In this document: one piece after another, positions 24,244 to 32,609 of the stretch
Position numbering within the stretch: position 1 is the first letter of the stretch
Layout: each line of letters starts with the position of its first letter
Source: Streptomyces sp. NRRL B-3428
GTDB taxonomy: Bacteria; Actinomycetota; Actinomycetes; Streptomycetales; Streptomycetaceae
Assembly: GCA_000721375.1 (NCBI GenBank)
Contig: JOGW01000025.1
Coordinates: forward strand, 1 to 64,000
DNA length: 64,000 nt
Direction of reading: 5' to 3'
Translations under genes and position numbers: made by a program
Notes under the pieces: model-generated
Seen by the model: only the letters and a program-made list of their open reading frames with translations
Database searches by the model: none
What the model was told of the DNA's origin: nothing

Positions 24244-26736
24244 TCACCGCCCCACCTTCGCCACGGCACGCAGCCGCAGATCGCCCGCCGACGCGCCCAC
24301 CTGCACCGCACGCCGTCCGGTGCCGAGCACCCAGTCGTGCCGCCTGCCGTCCCACGAGGACAGCGACCTGCGCGCCACCTTCACGGTGACCCGCCGCCGC
24401 TCACCGGCCTTCAGCGTGAGCCTGCGGTATCCGGCGAGCGCCAACTCGGCCTGTTCGAGCCGGAGTTCGGGCGAGGGCCCGACGTAGACCTGGGCGACGT
24501 CGACACCGCTGCGCCGCCCGTTGTTGCGGACCGTGAAGCTCACCTCGAGCCCGCCGTCCTCCTGGCGCACCTGCAGATCGCTGTAGTGGAAGGAGGTGTA
24601 CGAGAGTCCGTGCCCGAAGGGGAACAGGGACCGCTTCCCCTCGGCGGCGTACCAGCGGTATCCGACATGCACGCCCTCCGTGTACTCCTGGCGGCCGTTG
24701 ACCCCCGGGTAGCGCACGGGATCGCCTGCGGTCGGGTGGGTGGCGTCGTCGAGCGGGAAGGTCTGGGTGAGCCGCCCGCCGGGGTCGCAGTCGCCGAAGA
24801 GGACCGCGGTGGTGGCCGCGGCGCCCTCCTGGCCGGGGTAGTACATCTGCAGCACCGCGCCGGTGCGCCCGAGCCAGGGCATCGAGGTCGCCGACGAGGT
24901 GTTCAGGACGACCGTGGTGTGCGGGTTCGCGGCGGCCACCGCCTTGATCAGCGCGTCCTGGTGGCCGGGCAGCGCGATGGTGGTGCGGTCCTGGCCCTCG
25001 GTGGCGTCCTCGTACGCGAAGAGCACCACGCTGTCGGCCCGGCGGGCCGCCCGTACCGCCTCGGCGACATCCTGCGCGCGGGTCGCGGCGGTCACTCTGC
25101 GGATACGGAAGGTCTGGCCCTTGTCGCCGCCCTTGGCGGTGATCGTCAGCCGTCGCTCACCCTCGGCGACATCGAGGTTCTTGCGGCGTACGGAGAGCCC
25201 GTCGGGCGCGGCGTTGATCAGGCCGCCGGAGAAGTACTCACCGACGCCGGGCGCGAGCGGGAACAGCTCCACGCCGTCCAGATGCACCGTGGGCCGCTCC
25301 AGGCCGGAGTAGTGGATCACGAAGGTCCACTCCCCCGCTTCGCGCACGTCGAGCGTCCCGTCGTACTCCCAGGTCTCCCCGGGCGCGACACCCTGCCCCT
25401 CGGAGTCGAATCCGGGGCCGAGGTCGCCGGCGGGGATCGCCTTGCCGTACAGGTCCTCGCCCATCGCGTACGAGATCTGCGCGCCCCGTCCGGCCCGTGC
25501 GCGGATCGCGTCCAGCGGGGTGTCCGCGTGGTCGGGGATGACATGGGCGCTGCCGCCGCCGCTGACGAAGGGCTGCTTGCCGGTGGGACCGATCACGGCG
25601 ATCGAGCGGGCCGCGTGACCCTGCAGCGGGAGCGTGCCGCGGCGGTTGCGCAGGAGGGTGGCCCCGGCCTTGGCGATCTCCAGGGCGGTCCGGGCACCGG
25701 CCGCGGCGTCACGTGCCGGACGCCTGCCGATGGAGCCGTCGATGAGCCCGAAGCGGTCCATCACGGAGAGCAACCGGCGTACGGAGCGGTCGACGGCCGC
25801 CTCGGGCACACTGCCGTCCTGGACGGCCTTCTTCAGGGCGTCGCCGAAGTAGATTCCGCCCGGCATCTCCATGTCGAGCCCCGCGGTGATGGCCTCGACG
25901 GTGCTGTGGGCGGCGAACCAGTCGGTCATCACCCAGCCGTCGAAGCCCCAGCGGTCGCGCAGGATGTCGGTGAGCAGTTCCTTGCTCTCGCAGGCGAAGG
26001 TGCCGTTGACCCGGTTGTACGAGCCCATGACGGAGCCCGCCCCGGCGGCGATGGCGGCCTCGAAGGCGCGCAGCTCGGTCTCGTGCATGGTCTGCTCGTC
26101 CGCGATGACGTTGATGTTGTCGCGGTCCTTCTCCTGATTGTTCATCGCGAAGTGCTTCACCGTCGCGACGAGACCCTCGCCCTGGATGCCGCGGATCTCC
26201 TCGGCGACCATGTCGGCGGTGAGCAGCGGGTCCTCACCGAAGGTCTCGAAATTCCGGCCCGCGTACGGGGTGCGGATCAGGTTGCACATCGGCGAGAGCA
26301 GCACATCCTGGCCCAGTGCACGGCCCTCGCGGCCGATGACCTTGCCGTACGCGCGGGCCAGGGACGGGTCGAAGGTGGAGGCGAGCAGGACCGGTGCGGG
26401 CAGGGCGGTCGCCGGTGCCTTGACGCGGACGCCGGCCGGTCCGTCGGCGAGCCGCAGCTCGGGGATGCCGAGCCGTGCCACGCCGGGGATGTACCCGGCC
26501 TGGCCCAGGCCACGGGGGTCCTCGGCGCCGTGCAGGAGCGAGATCTTCTCGTCCAGGGTCAGCCGGGAGATCAGCGACTCCACGCGCGGACCCGCGGTGC
26601 GGTCGGGTCTGCGCGCGGCGCTCGCCGCATGGGCGGGCACCGTGAGGCCGGCGGTCGCGGCGGTGGCCACGGCGACCGCGCTGCCGAACAGGCGCAGGGT
26701 AGAGCGGCGGGAGATATGTGGACGGTTTGCGGGCAT
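24244..26736 (-). CDS. Secreted family-3 glycoside hydrolase (beta-glucosidase-like) with PA14 domain
   Basis: An 830-residue GH3 enzyme exported by the Tat route: the twin-arginine motif is in SRRSTLRLFGSA (residues 9-20). Domains in order: GH3 N-domain (about 45-330; KHFAMNN at 194; nucleophile Asp272 in VMTDWFA), GH3 C-domain interrupted by a PA14 insert (about 430-540), and a C-terminal fibronectin-like domain (about 740-810). The acid/base Glu is in the region YEDATEGQDR. It cleaves beta-glucosides or related terminal sugars outside the cell. It heads the operon with the secreted esterase; upstream of it lies a 291-nt gap with no gene and no recognised operator. Confidence 0.9.
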   Translation of the reverse strand: MPANRPHISRRSTLRLFGSAVAVATAATAGLTVPAHAASAARRPDRTAGPRVESLISRLTLDEKISLLHGAEDPRGLGQAGYIPGVARLGIPELRLADGPAGVRVKAPATALPAPVLLASTFDPSLARAYGKVIGREGRALGQDVLLSPMCNLIRTPYAGRNFETFGEDPLLTADMVAEEIRGIQGEGLVATVKHFAMNNQEKDRDNINVIADEQTMHETELRAFEAAIAAGAGSVMGSYNRVNGTFACESKELLTDILRDRWGFDGWVMTDWFAAHSTVEAITAGLDMEMPGGIYFGDALKKAVQDGSVPEAAVDRSVRRLLSVMDRFGLIDGSIGRRPARDAAAGARTALEIAKAGATLLRNRRGTLPLQGHAARSIAVIGPTGKQPFVSGGGSAHVIPDHADTPLDAIRARAGRGAQISYAMGEDLYGKAIPAGDLGPGFDSEGQGVAPGETWEYDGTLDVREAGEWTFVIHYSGLERPTVHLDGVELFPLAPGVGEYFSGGLINAAPDGLSVRRKNLDVAEGERRLTITAKGGDKGQTFRIRRVTAATRAQDVAEAVRAARRADSVVLFAYEDATEGQDRTTIALPGHQDALIKAVAAANPHTTVVLNTSSATSMPWLGRTGAVLQMYYPGQEGAAATTAVLFGDCDPGGRLTQTFPLDDATHPTAGDPVRYPGVNGRQEYTEGVHVGYRWYAAEGKRSLFPFGHGLSYTSFHYSDLQVRQEDGGLEVSFTVRNNGRRSGVDVAQVYVGPSPELRLEQAELALAGYRRLTLKAGERRRVTVKVARRSLSSWDGRRHDWVLGTGRRAVQVGASAGDLRLRAVAKVGR

Positions 26737-26941
26737 GAGCCGTCACTCCTTCTGTGCATGAAGACGTGGTGCGGTTACACGTGCCAACGGGCAGCCGGTG
26801 TTCGTCCTTTGAAAGCAGTAGACGCACTATGCGACAAGGGAGAGTTGACGAACCATCAGACACCGCGGGTTACGCCGGGGAACTTATGACCGTCACTGAC
26901 TCGTGTCAATGAGTTGAACGCAGAACTACCCGGAAAACAGA

Positions 26942-26978
26942 AACGCGCCCGCTGCGGGGTGGATGCAGCGGGCGCGTT
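26942..26978. terminator. Terminator hairpin after the DUF4442 thioesterase gene
   Basis: A perfect 14-bp stem (26942-26955 with 26965-26978, arm AACGCGCCCGCTGC) and a 9-nt loop. It lies 50 nt downstream of the minus-strand thioesterase stop and blocks read-through toward the GH3 operon. Confidence 0.8.
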
Positions 26979-27027
26979 GGCGTGAATTGGCGCCTGGGAA
27001 GGTCTTGCGTTCAGACGTTGAACGCAG

Positions 27028-27480
27028 TCAGCTGTTGGGGCGCAGAGTCCAGATCACCGTCATCTCGCCGGTGACGGCGCCGTCCTCGCGCTTGATCTCG
27101 ATCGCCACGGGGAACTCGGGGCGCTTGCCCTCGTCCAGCTCGGCCACCACCTCGGCCGCCGGGCGGCCCAGCGTCGCGACGGCCTTGACCGGCCCCATGG
27201 CCAGCTTCTTGAAGGCGATGTCGGCCGTCACCGCGAGCGGCACCGCGCGCGAGAGCTGGTCGCCGAAGGCGGCGAGCACGATGGCGCCGCTGGCGGTCTC
27301 CCCCAGCGTGAACATGGCGCCCGCGTGCGGTCCGCCGACGTGGTTGTGGAAGGGCTTCTGGTCGGGCAGCGTCACCTCGGCCCGCTCGGGGGTGACCTCG
27401 CCGAACTCGAGGTTCAGGGTGCCTGCCATTGGGACGGTCGCGGCGAGCATCTCGCCGATCGACATCTGGTCTGCGCTCAT
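27028..27480 (-). CDS. Hotdog-fold thioesterase-like protein (DUF4442)
   Basis: A 150-residue single hotdog domain: NHVGGPHAGAMFTLGETASG forms the substrate pocket and PLAVTADIAFKKLAMG the central strand. DUF4442/PaaI-like proteins hydrolyse acyl-CoA thioesters. ATG 27478-27480 is chosen; upstream in-frame sequence is not conserved. Transcription ends at the 26942-26978 hairpin. Acyl chain preference cannot be told. Confidence 0.82.
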   Translation of the reverse strand: MSADQMSIGEMLAATVPMAGTLNLEFGEVTPERAEVTLPDQKPFHNHVGGPHAGAMFTLGETASGAIVLAAFGDQLSRAVPLAVTADIAFKKLAMGPVKAVATLGRPAAEVVAELDEGKRPEFPVAIEIKREDGAVTGEMTVIWTLRPNS

Positions 27481-27624
27481 GGCCCGGATGTTACCGACCG
27501 GTAAGCCTGCTTGACCATACCCTTCCTCCGCGCGTTCGCGGAGATGGGTGGGCTGTGTGCCGAGCAGGTCACAATCGGGGGCGGCCGTGGCATGCCCGGG
27601 GCCGTCCATCTATCGTTACTCGCC

Positions 27625-28698
27625 ATGTGGCCAGGACAGCAGCCGCCCGGGGGCGAGCAGAACCCGCAGGACCCGAACCAGAACCCGTACCAGCAGCCGG
27701 GGTACCAGCAGCCGAGTCCCTATCAGCAACCGGGATTTCAGCAGCCCAACCCGTATCAGCAGCAGGGCTATCCGCAGACCGGGGAGCAGCAGGGCTACCA
27801 GCAGCCCGGATCCGGACAGTGGAACGCGCCCAGCCTGGTCGGCGGTCCCGGTGTGGCACCGGGCGGAGGCAACGGCGGCGGCGGTGACCGCACCAAGCTG
27901 GTCGCGATCATCGCGGCGTCGGCCGTGGTGATCGCCGCGGGTGTCACCGGATATCTGGTGCTCGGCAAGGACGACGACAAGGGCTCCAACACGGCCAAGG
28001 GCGGCGGCGACAAGACCTCGTCGGCCCCCAAGAGCCCGTCGCCCTCCGCGTCCGAGGAGGACAACCCGCGCGGGACCGGGTCCAACGTCGACCCGGTGAT
28101 CCCCGGCTGGAAGGTCGTCGTCAACCCCAAGCGGGGGATCGCCTTCGACGTGCCGGCGGAGTGGGAAGTGGACTCGCCGTCGATGATGGTGGGCTTCGAG
28201 GACGACAAGTCCGACGACGGCAAGCCGCTGATCATCATGTCCGCACCGGCCTACTACAAGAAGAACTGGTGCACGTCGGACGACGACAAGGACGGGCGCG
28301 AGGACAACACTCCGCTCGCCACCACCGGCAGCAAGGGTGCCAACGGCGCCAAGACCACCGACGAGGTCGCGACCACCCAGGTCCCGTGGTGGGTCTACGG
28401 CGGTTACACGCAGCCGGACAAGAAGAGCATGACCTTCGACAAGAAGGCCACCAAGTTCACCACCACGTCGGGCGTCGAGGGCAGCTACGCCTGGGCCCGT
28501 TCGAAGAACTCGCCCGCCACGGGCAAGTGCGCCTCGGACGGCAAGGCGATCACCTTCGGGTTCAAGAACTCCGCGGGCGACTTCGTGGCCTGGGCCCTGC
28601 ACGCACCCACCGGCGTGGACGGCGAGCTCCCGGACGAGACCATCCTGAAGATCATGGGCACGGTACGACTCGAGGGCGATCCGACCGAGTCGGGCTGA
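27625..28698 (+). CDS. Gln/Pro-rich single-pass membrane protein with extracytoplasmic domain
   Basis: 357 residues. The first about 80 are a low-complexity tract of YQQPG/NPYQQ repeats, followed by a basic boundary and one transmembrane helix (LVAIIAASAVVIAAGVTGY, about residues 90-110), an acidic/Ser-rich linker, and an extracytoplasmic domain (about 150-350) with two cysteines that could form a disulfide. No enzyme motif is visible. Such Q/P-rich streptomycete proteins are usually cytoplasmic-tail membrane proteins of unknown role. ATG 27625 is close to the divergent thioesterase start (145 nt). Confidence 0.72.
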   Translation: MWPGQQPPGGEQNPQDPNQNPYQQPGYQQPSPYQQPGFQQPNPYQQQGYPQTGEQQGYQQPGSGQWNAPSLVGGPGVAPGGGNGGGGDRTKLVAIIAASAVVIAAGVTGYLVLGKDDDKGSNTAKGGGDKTSSAPKSPSPSASEEDNPRGTGSNVDPVIPGWKVVVNPKRGIAFDVPAEWEVDSPSMMVGFEDDKSDDGKPLIIMSAPAYYKKNWCTSDDDKDGREDNTPLATTGSKGANGAKTTDEVATTQVPWWVYGGYTQPDKKSMTFDKKATKFTTTSGVEGSYAWARSKNSPATGKCASDGKAITFGFKNSAGDFVAWALHAPTGVDGELPDETILKIMGTVRLEGDPTESG

Positions 28699-28734
28699 TC
28701 CCGCGGCGTATCGCCGTCGGCGACAAAGTGGGGC

Positions 28735-28760
28735 CCGTACGCCGGAATCGAGGCGTACGG
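28735..28760 (+). terminator. Hairpin between the Q-rich membrane protein and the MFS gene
   Basis: A perfect 9-bp stem (28735-28743 with 28752-28760, arm CCGTACGCC) with an 8-nt loop, 37 nt after the upstream stop. It ends 2 nt before ATG 28763, so if that ATG is the true start, the hairpin would sequester its translation-initiation region. Confidence 0.5.
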
Positions 28761-28762
28761 AA

Positions 28763-30205
28763 ATGAATTTGGCGGGCAAGCGGGCGGACAGGGATAGTTC
28801 CGGGGTGATCCAAACCCCGGCCCCTTCCGCCCGCTCCCGTATGCCTGCCTGGGCCGGACGCAACTACTCGTTGCTGACCGCCGCCGCCGTCGTCACCAAT
28901 CTCGGCAGTCATGGCGCTCTCATCGCGGCGGCCTTCGCCGTGCTCGACAACGGGGGCGACGGCGGTGACGTCGGGCTCGTGGCCATGGCGCGCACGCTGC
29001 CGCTGGTGCTGTTCCTGCTGATAGGCGGCGCGGTCGCGGACCGCTTGCCGCGCCACCGGGTGATGGTCGCGGCCAATGCGCTCAACTGTGTCTCGCAGGC
29101 CGTCTTCGCGGTCATCGTGCTCGCGGGCGAACCGCAGCTGTGGCAGATGATGCTGCTCACCGCGCTGGGCGGCACGGGACAGGCCTTCTTCAACCCGGCC
29201 GCCGAGGGCATGCTCCTCTCCAGCGTCCAGGGCGAGCAGGCGAGCCGGGCCTTCGCGCTCTTCCGGATGGCGATGCACGGTGCCGCGATCGGTGGCGCCG
29301 CCCTCGGCGGCGCGATGATCGCCGCGATGGGGCCCGGCTGGGTGCTCGCCGTGGATGCGGCGGCCTTCGCGGTCGCCGGTGCGCTGCGGGCTTTTCTGCA
29401 GGTGGACCACATTGCGGACCGCGGCAAGGGCGGCGGGATGCTGGCCGATCTGCGGGAGGGCTGGGACGAGTTCATCGGGCGGACCTGGCTGTGGACGATC
29501 GTGGCGCAGTTCTCCGTGGTGGTCGCCGTGGTCGGTGCGGCCGAGGCGGTGTACGGACCGCTGGTCGCACGCGACGAGCTGGGCGGGCCGGGTCCCTGGG
29601 GTCTGGCGCTGGCCGGGTTCGGTGCGGGCACGGTGTGCGGTGCGGTCCTGATGATGCGCTGGAAACCACGGCGGATGCTGTTCGTGGGTTCGCTCTGCGT
29701 CTTCCCGCTCGCGCTGCCTTCGGCGGCGCTTGCGGTACCGCTGCCGGCCGCGGGGCTCGCGGCGGTGATGTTCGTCAGCGGGGTGGCGATCGAGGTCTTC
29801 GGTGTCTCGTGGATGACGGCGCTGCACCAGGAGATCCCCGAGGAGAAGTTCTCGCGCGTGGCCGCCTACGACTGGTTCGGCTCGATCTCGATGGTGCCGC
29901 TTGCCACCGCGCTGGCCGGGCCCGCGGAGTCGGTGTTCGGGCGGAGTTCCGCGCTGTGGGGATGTGCGGTGCTTGTCGTGGTGGTGACGGCGGCGGTGCT
30001 GTTCGTTCCTGACGTACGGAATCTGACGCGGCGTACGGGAGCGGTGGTGGCGAGCGGGCAGGCGGCGGCCTCGGACGGCGAGCACGCCGTGGGGCCTGCA
30101 CCGGCTGCTGTCCCCACTTCCCCCTCGGCCTCAGCCTCTGCCGATGCCCCCGCTTCTGCCTCCGCTTCAGCCGATGCCGAACGATCCGCCGGGCGGCTCG
30201 GGTGA
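28763..30205 (+). CDS. MFS transporter (enterobactin-exporter/EntS-like group)
   Basis: A 480-residue major facilitator with 12 hydrophobic helices; MARTLPLVLFLLIGGAVAD and RLPRHRVMV are MFS_3 marks (motif A region). The last about 50 residues are Ala/Ser/Pro-rich and disordered. Start is uncertain: ATG 28763 has weak GAGG upstream and sits against a hairpin; GTG 28805 or ATG 28841 would remove the non-conserved N-terminus. It is probably a drug or small-molecule exporter. It converges with and overlaps the spermidine-synthase-like gene by 39 nt. Confidence 0.78.
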   Translation: MNLAGKRADRDSSGVIQTPAPSARSRMPAWAGRNYSLLTAAAVVTNLGSHGALIAAAFAVLDNGGDGGDVGLVAMARTLPLVLFLLIGGAVADRLPRHRVMVAANALNCVSQAVFAVIVLAGEPQLWQMMLLTALGGTGQAFFNPAAEGMLLSSVQGEQASRAFALFRMAMHGAAIGGAALGGAMIAAMGPGWVLAVDAAAFAVAGALRAFLQVDHIADRGKGGGMLADLREGWDEFIGRTWLWTIVAQFSVVVAVVGAAEAVYGPLVARDELGGPGPWGLALAGFGAGTVCGAVLMMRWKPRRMLFVGSLCVFPLALPSAALAVPLPAAGLAAVMFVSGVAIEVFGVSWMTALHQEIPEEKFSRVAAYDWFGSISMVPLATALAGPAESVFGRSSALWGCAVLVVVVTAAVLFVPDVRNLTRRTGAVVASGQAAASDGEHAVGPAPAAVPTSPSASASADAPASASASADAERSAGRLG

Positions 30206-31006
30206 GGCCACGGCGTCGGCCTCTTCGACCGGGCGTGCGCCGTCGATGAACCGGGTGAGCGCCTGACCTTGCACCACACGTGCGGGGAACGCGTCGGCCG
30301 CCGCGCGGCGGGCCAGTTCCGCCGTGTCCAACTCGCGGTGCGCCGCGACCAGGACCGCGTTGCCGAAGCGGCGCCCGCGCAGTACGCCCGGTTCGGCGAT
30401 CAGCGCGAGATGCGCGAACACCGCCTGGAACGTGGCCAGTTGGGAGCGCAGAAACGTGAAGGGTGCGCCGTCCGCGAGGTTGGCCAGGTAGACACCGTCC
30501 GGGCGCAGCACACGCTCGGCCTCGCGTGCATAGCCGAGCGTCGTCAGGTGGGCGGGCACCCGGGAGCCGCCGAAGACATCGGCCACGATCAGGTCCGCGC
30601 TCGCGCCGGCCACCGCTTCGAGCCACTTGCGGGCATCGGCGCCGTGGGTGCGGATGCCCGAGTCGGCTGCCACCGGGAGCTGCTCGGCGATCAGGGCGAG
30701 CAGACCCTGGTCGGCGTCGACGACCTGCTGGCGTGAGCCGGGGCGGGTCGCCGCGAGATAGCGGGGCAGGGTGAGCGCACCGCCGCCGAGGTGTACGGCC
30801 TCGACCGGACCGTCGTCGAGGGACTCGATGACGTGGGCGAGGCGGCGCGCGTACTCGAACTCGAGGTGCGTGGGGTCGTCGAGATCGACATACGACTGCG
30901 GCGCACCGTCCACGGTCAGGAGCCAGGCCCGTGGCCGGTCCACATCGGGCATCAGCTTGGCGACACCATGGTCGACGGTGCGCATCACGGGTATCGGCTC
31001 GTCCAC
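30167..31006 (-). CDS. Spermidine-synthase-like SAM-fold protein
   Basis: A 279-residue protein with the spermine/spermidine synthase Rossmann core: YVDLDDPTHLEFEYARR, VHLGGGALTLPRYLA (nucleotide loop, normally GGG.G), VVDADQGLL and DLIVADVFGG. The GGGALTLPRYL loop keeps the SAM-site shape, but the typical substrate residues for putrescine are not clear. Many actinobacteria have such short homologues of unknown substrate. ATG 31006 start; it overlaps the 3' end of the convergent MFS gene. Confidence 0.75.
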   Translation of the reverse strand: MDEPIPVMRTVDHGVAKLMPDVDRPRAWLLTVDGAPQSYVDLDDPTHLEFEYARRLAHVIESLDDGPVEAVHLGGGALTLPRYLAATRPGSRQQVVDADQGLLALIAEQLPVAADSGIRTHGADARKWLEAVAGASADLIVADVFGGSRVPAHLTTLGYAREAERVLRPDGVYLANLADGAPFTFLRSQLATFQAVFAHLALIAEPGVLRGRRFGNAVLVAAHRELDTAELARRAAADAFPARVVQGQALTRFIDGARPVEEADAVASPEPPGGSFGIG

Positions 31007-31078
31007 GGGTCCATTGTGCCGGGAGCGGGCATTCCCCGGGCCGGAGCGGGCGGTTCCTCTCGGTGGGGGGCTGGACGG

Positions 31079-31924
31079 TCAGCCCTGCCAAAGCCCCCTG
31101 ACCTCCTCCGCATGGGCCGCCGCCTGTGCCAGGCCCGCGCGTGCCGCAGGTGCCCGGCGGGCCGGGTCGAGGACATTGCGGCCGAAGGTGCGGCGGGCCT
31201 CGCGGGTCGGGGTGATCAGGACGACCTTCGAGCCGGCGGCCGCGAGTTTCGCCGCCTGGGTACGGGGCGTGGACACCGGACCGCCACCCATCGCCACGGG
31301 CGCGATGATCAGCACCTTCGCGTACCCGGCGGCAAGCGCGGCGTTCGCGGAGGAGTGCACCCCGCCGTCGATGTAGCGCCGGTCGCCGATGGTGATCGGC
31401 GGCCAGACCCCCGGCACCGCGCAGCTCGCCGAGACGGCGTCGACGAGGCCGACTCCGCTGTCGCGGTCGAAGGGGGTGAGTTCGCCGGTCAGCGCATCGA
31501 CCGCGGTGACCACCAGACGGCGGCCCTCGGGCCAGTCCTGCGAGAGCAGTCGCTGGGCGATCACCTCGCGCCGGTCCTCCCCGGGCACCGCTCGCACCGC
31601 CGAGGCCATCTTGCCCATCCGAACCCCGTACGCCTGCGCGTCACGCGAGCGCACCACTCCCCAGGCGTAGCGGGCCATCATCGCCGGCCCCATGGAGGCC
31701 ACGCTCTCGCCCCTGGGGTCGACGAGTTGGCGCTCGTACAGCTCGTCGAGCGAGAGCGCCCCGGAGGTCAGCTGCGCACCGACGATCGACCCCGCCGACG
31801 TACCCACGACGAGATCGGCTCCCGTCGGGTCCGCACCCGCACGCGCGAGTCCGTGCAGCAGTCCGATCTCCCAGCCGATGCCGGTGAGTCCGCCGCCGCC
31901 GAGTACGAGTGCCGTGTCGCCCAT
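31079..31924 (-). CDS. Patatin-like phospholipase
   Basis: A 281-residue single patatin domain without signal peptide. The oxyanion loop (LGGGGLTGIGWEIG), the nucleophile elbow (VGTSAGSIV) and the catalytic Asp motif (YIDGGVHSSAN) are all intact, so a Ser-Asp dyad lipid acyl hydrolase is predicted. It probably acts on membrane phospholipids or storage lipids. It is the last gene before a strong terminator (31953-31996) that separates it from the ureide cluster. Confidence 0.88.
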   Translation of the reverse strand: MGDTALVLGGGGLTGIGWEIGLLHGLARAGADPTGADLVVGTSAGSIVGAQLTSGALSLDELYERQLVDPRGESVASMGPAMMARYAWGVVRSRDAQAYGVRMGKMASAVRAVPGEDRREVIAQRLLSQDWPEGRRLVVTAVDALTGELTPFDRDSGVGLVDAVSASCAVPGVWPPITIGDRRYIDGGVHSSANAALAAGYAKVLIIAPVAMGGGPVSTPRTQAAKLAAAGSKVVLITPTREARRTFGRNVLDPARRAPAARAGLAQAAAHAEEVRGLWQG

Positions 31925-31952
31925 GGATGCCCCATCTCCGTATCACCGACTG

Positions 31953-31996
31953 CCGTCCCCGCTCTGCCTACTGAGGAGTATGCAGAGCGGGGACGG
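31953..31996 (-). terminator. Terminator of the carbamate kinase-DUF1097 operon
   Basis: A perfect 15-bp stem (31953-31967 with 31982-31996, arm CCGTCCCCGCTCTGC), 14-nt loop, just below the DUF1097 stop at 32006. It is the strongest hairpin in the window and marks the end of the minus-strand part of the ureide cluster. Confidence 0.85.
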
Positions 31997-32005
31997 AGCT
32001 GTGCA

Positions 32006-32608
32006 CTAGGCGGGTTCCGTACGCGGGGCCGGGGCCTTCGGAGCGGAAACGGGGGCCTCGACCGGTACCGGGAACGCGAGGCGGATCGAGAGCCAGGCGT
32101 AGACCGGGCCCAGCGCGTTCATCGCGATCACGCAGATCCAGGCCGACCAGGCATTGCCCGCGTCGTAGCCGAAGCCGCCGAAGAAGGTCGCGAAATAGCT
32201 GGCGAAGCCGAAGAACATGCCGGGGATCAGGGAGAACAGGGGGAGCCTGCCCGTGTACATCAGGGCGGAGTTGAGCACCAGGATGCACAGCGCGCCGAAG
32301 AAGTTGCGGGCCAGCTGGCTCTCGCCGAAAGCGGTGCCCCAGTTCGTTTCGAGCAACACGATGAGCAGGGCGAAGGTGGAGCCCATCGGCATCGCGCACC
32401 AAAGGCGTTTGGCGTTGGTGAGGTTGGGGCCGCCGAGCAGGAAGGTGCCCGCCCAGGCGATGAAGATCGCCCAGGGGGGAAGGTGAAGGGCGTTGCCGCC
32501 GACGAACGCCGTGGTCGCGGCGAGCACGGAGGCCACGATCTCGTGCGGTATGCGCTCGCGCATCACCGGCGGCGCCGCCGTGGGCGCGCTCGTGGTCGTG
32601 TCGGTCAT
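32006..32608 (-). CDS. DUF1097 (YcdZ-like) membrane protein
   Basis: A 200-residue protein with about five or six hydrophobic segments (from EIVASVLAATTAFVGG; the family mark WAIFIAWAGTFLLGG follows) and Pro/Ala-rich ends. DUF1097 members are poorly characterised inner-membrane proteins. Its start lies 1 nt after the amidohydrolase stop, so it is the last gene of the four-gene minus-strand operon; a transport role for substrate or product of the pathway is inferred from context only. Confidence 0.78.
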   Translation of the reverse strand: MTDTTTSAPTAAPPVMRERIPHEIVASVLAATTAFVGGNALHLPPWAIFIAWAGTFLLGGPNLTNAKRLWCAMPMGSTFALLIVLLETNWGTAFGESQLARNFFGALCILVLNSALMYTGRLPLFSLIPGMFFGFASYFATFFGGFGYDAGNAWSAWICVIAMNALGPVYAWLSIRLAFPVPVEAPVSAPKAPAPRTEPA

Positions 32609-32609
32609 G

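Noticed and set aside
24337..26889. 850-codon plus-strand frame opposite the GH3 gene
   Set aside because: Antisense shadow; the minus-strand frame has a Tat signal and all GH3 motifs.
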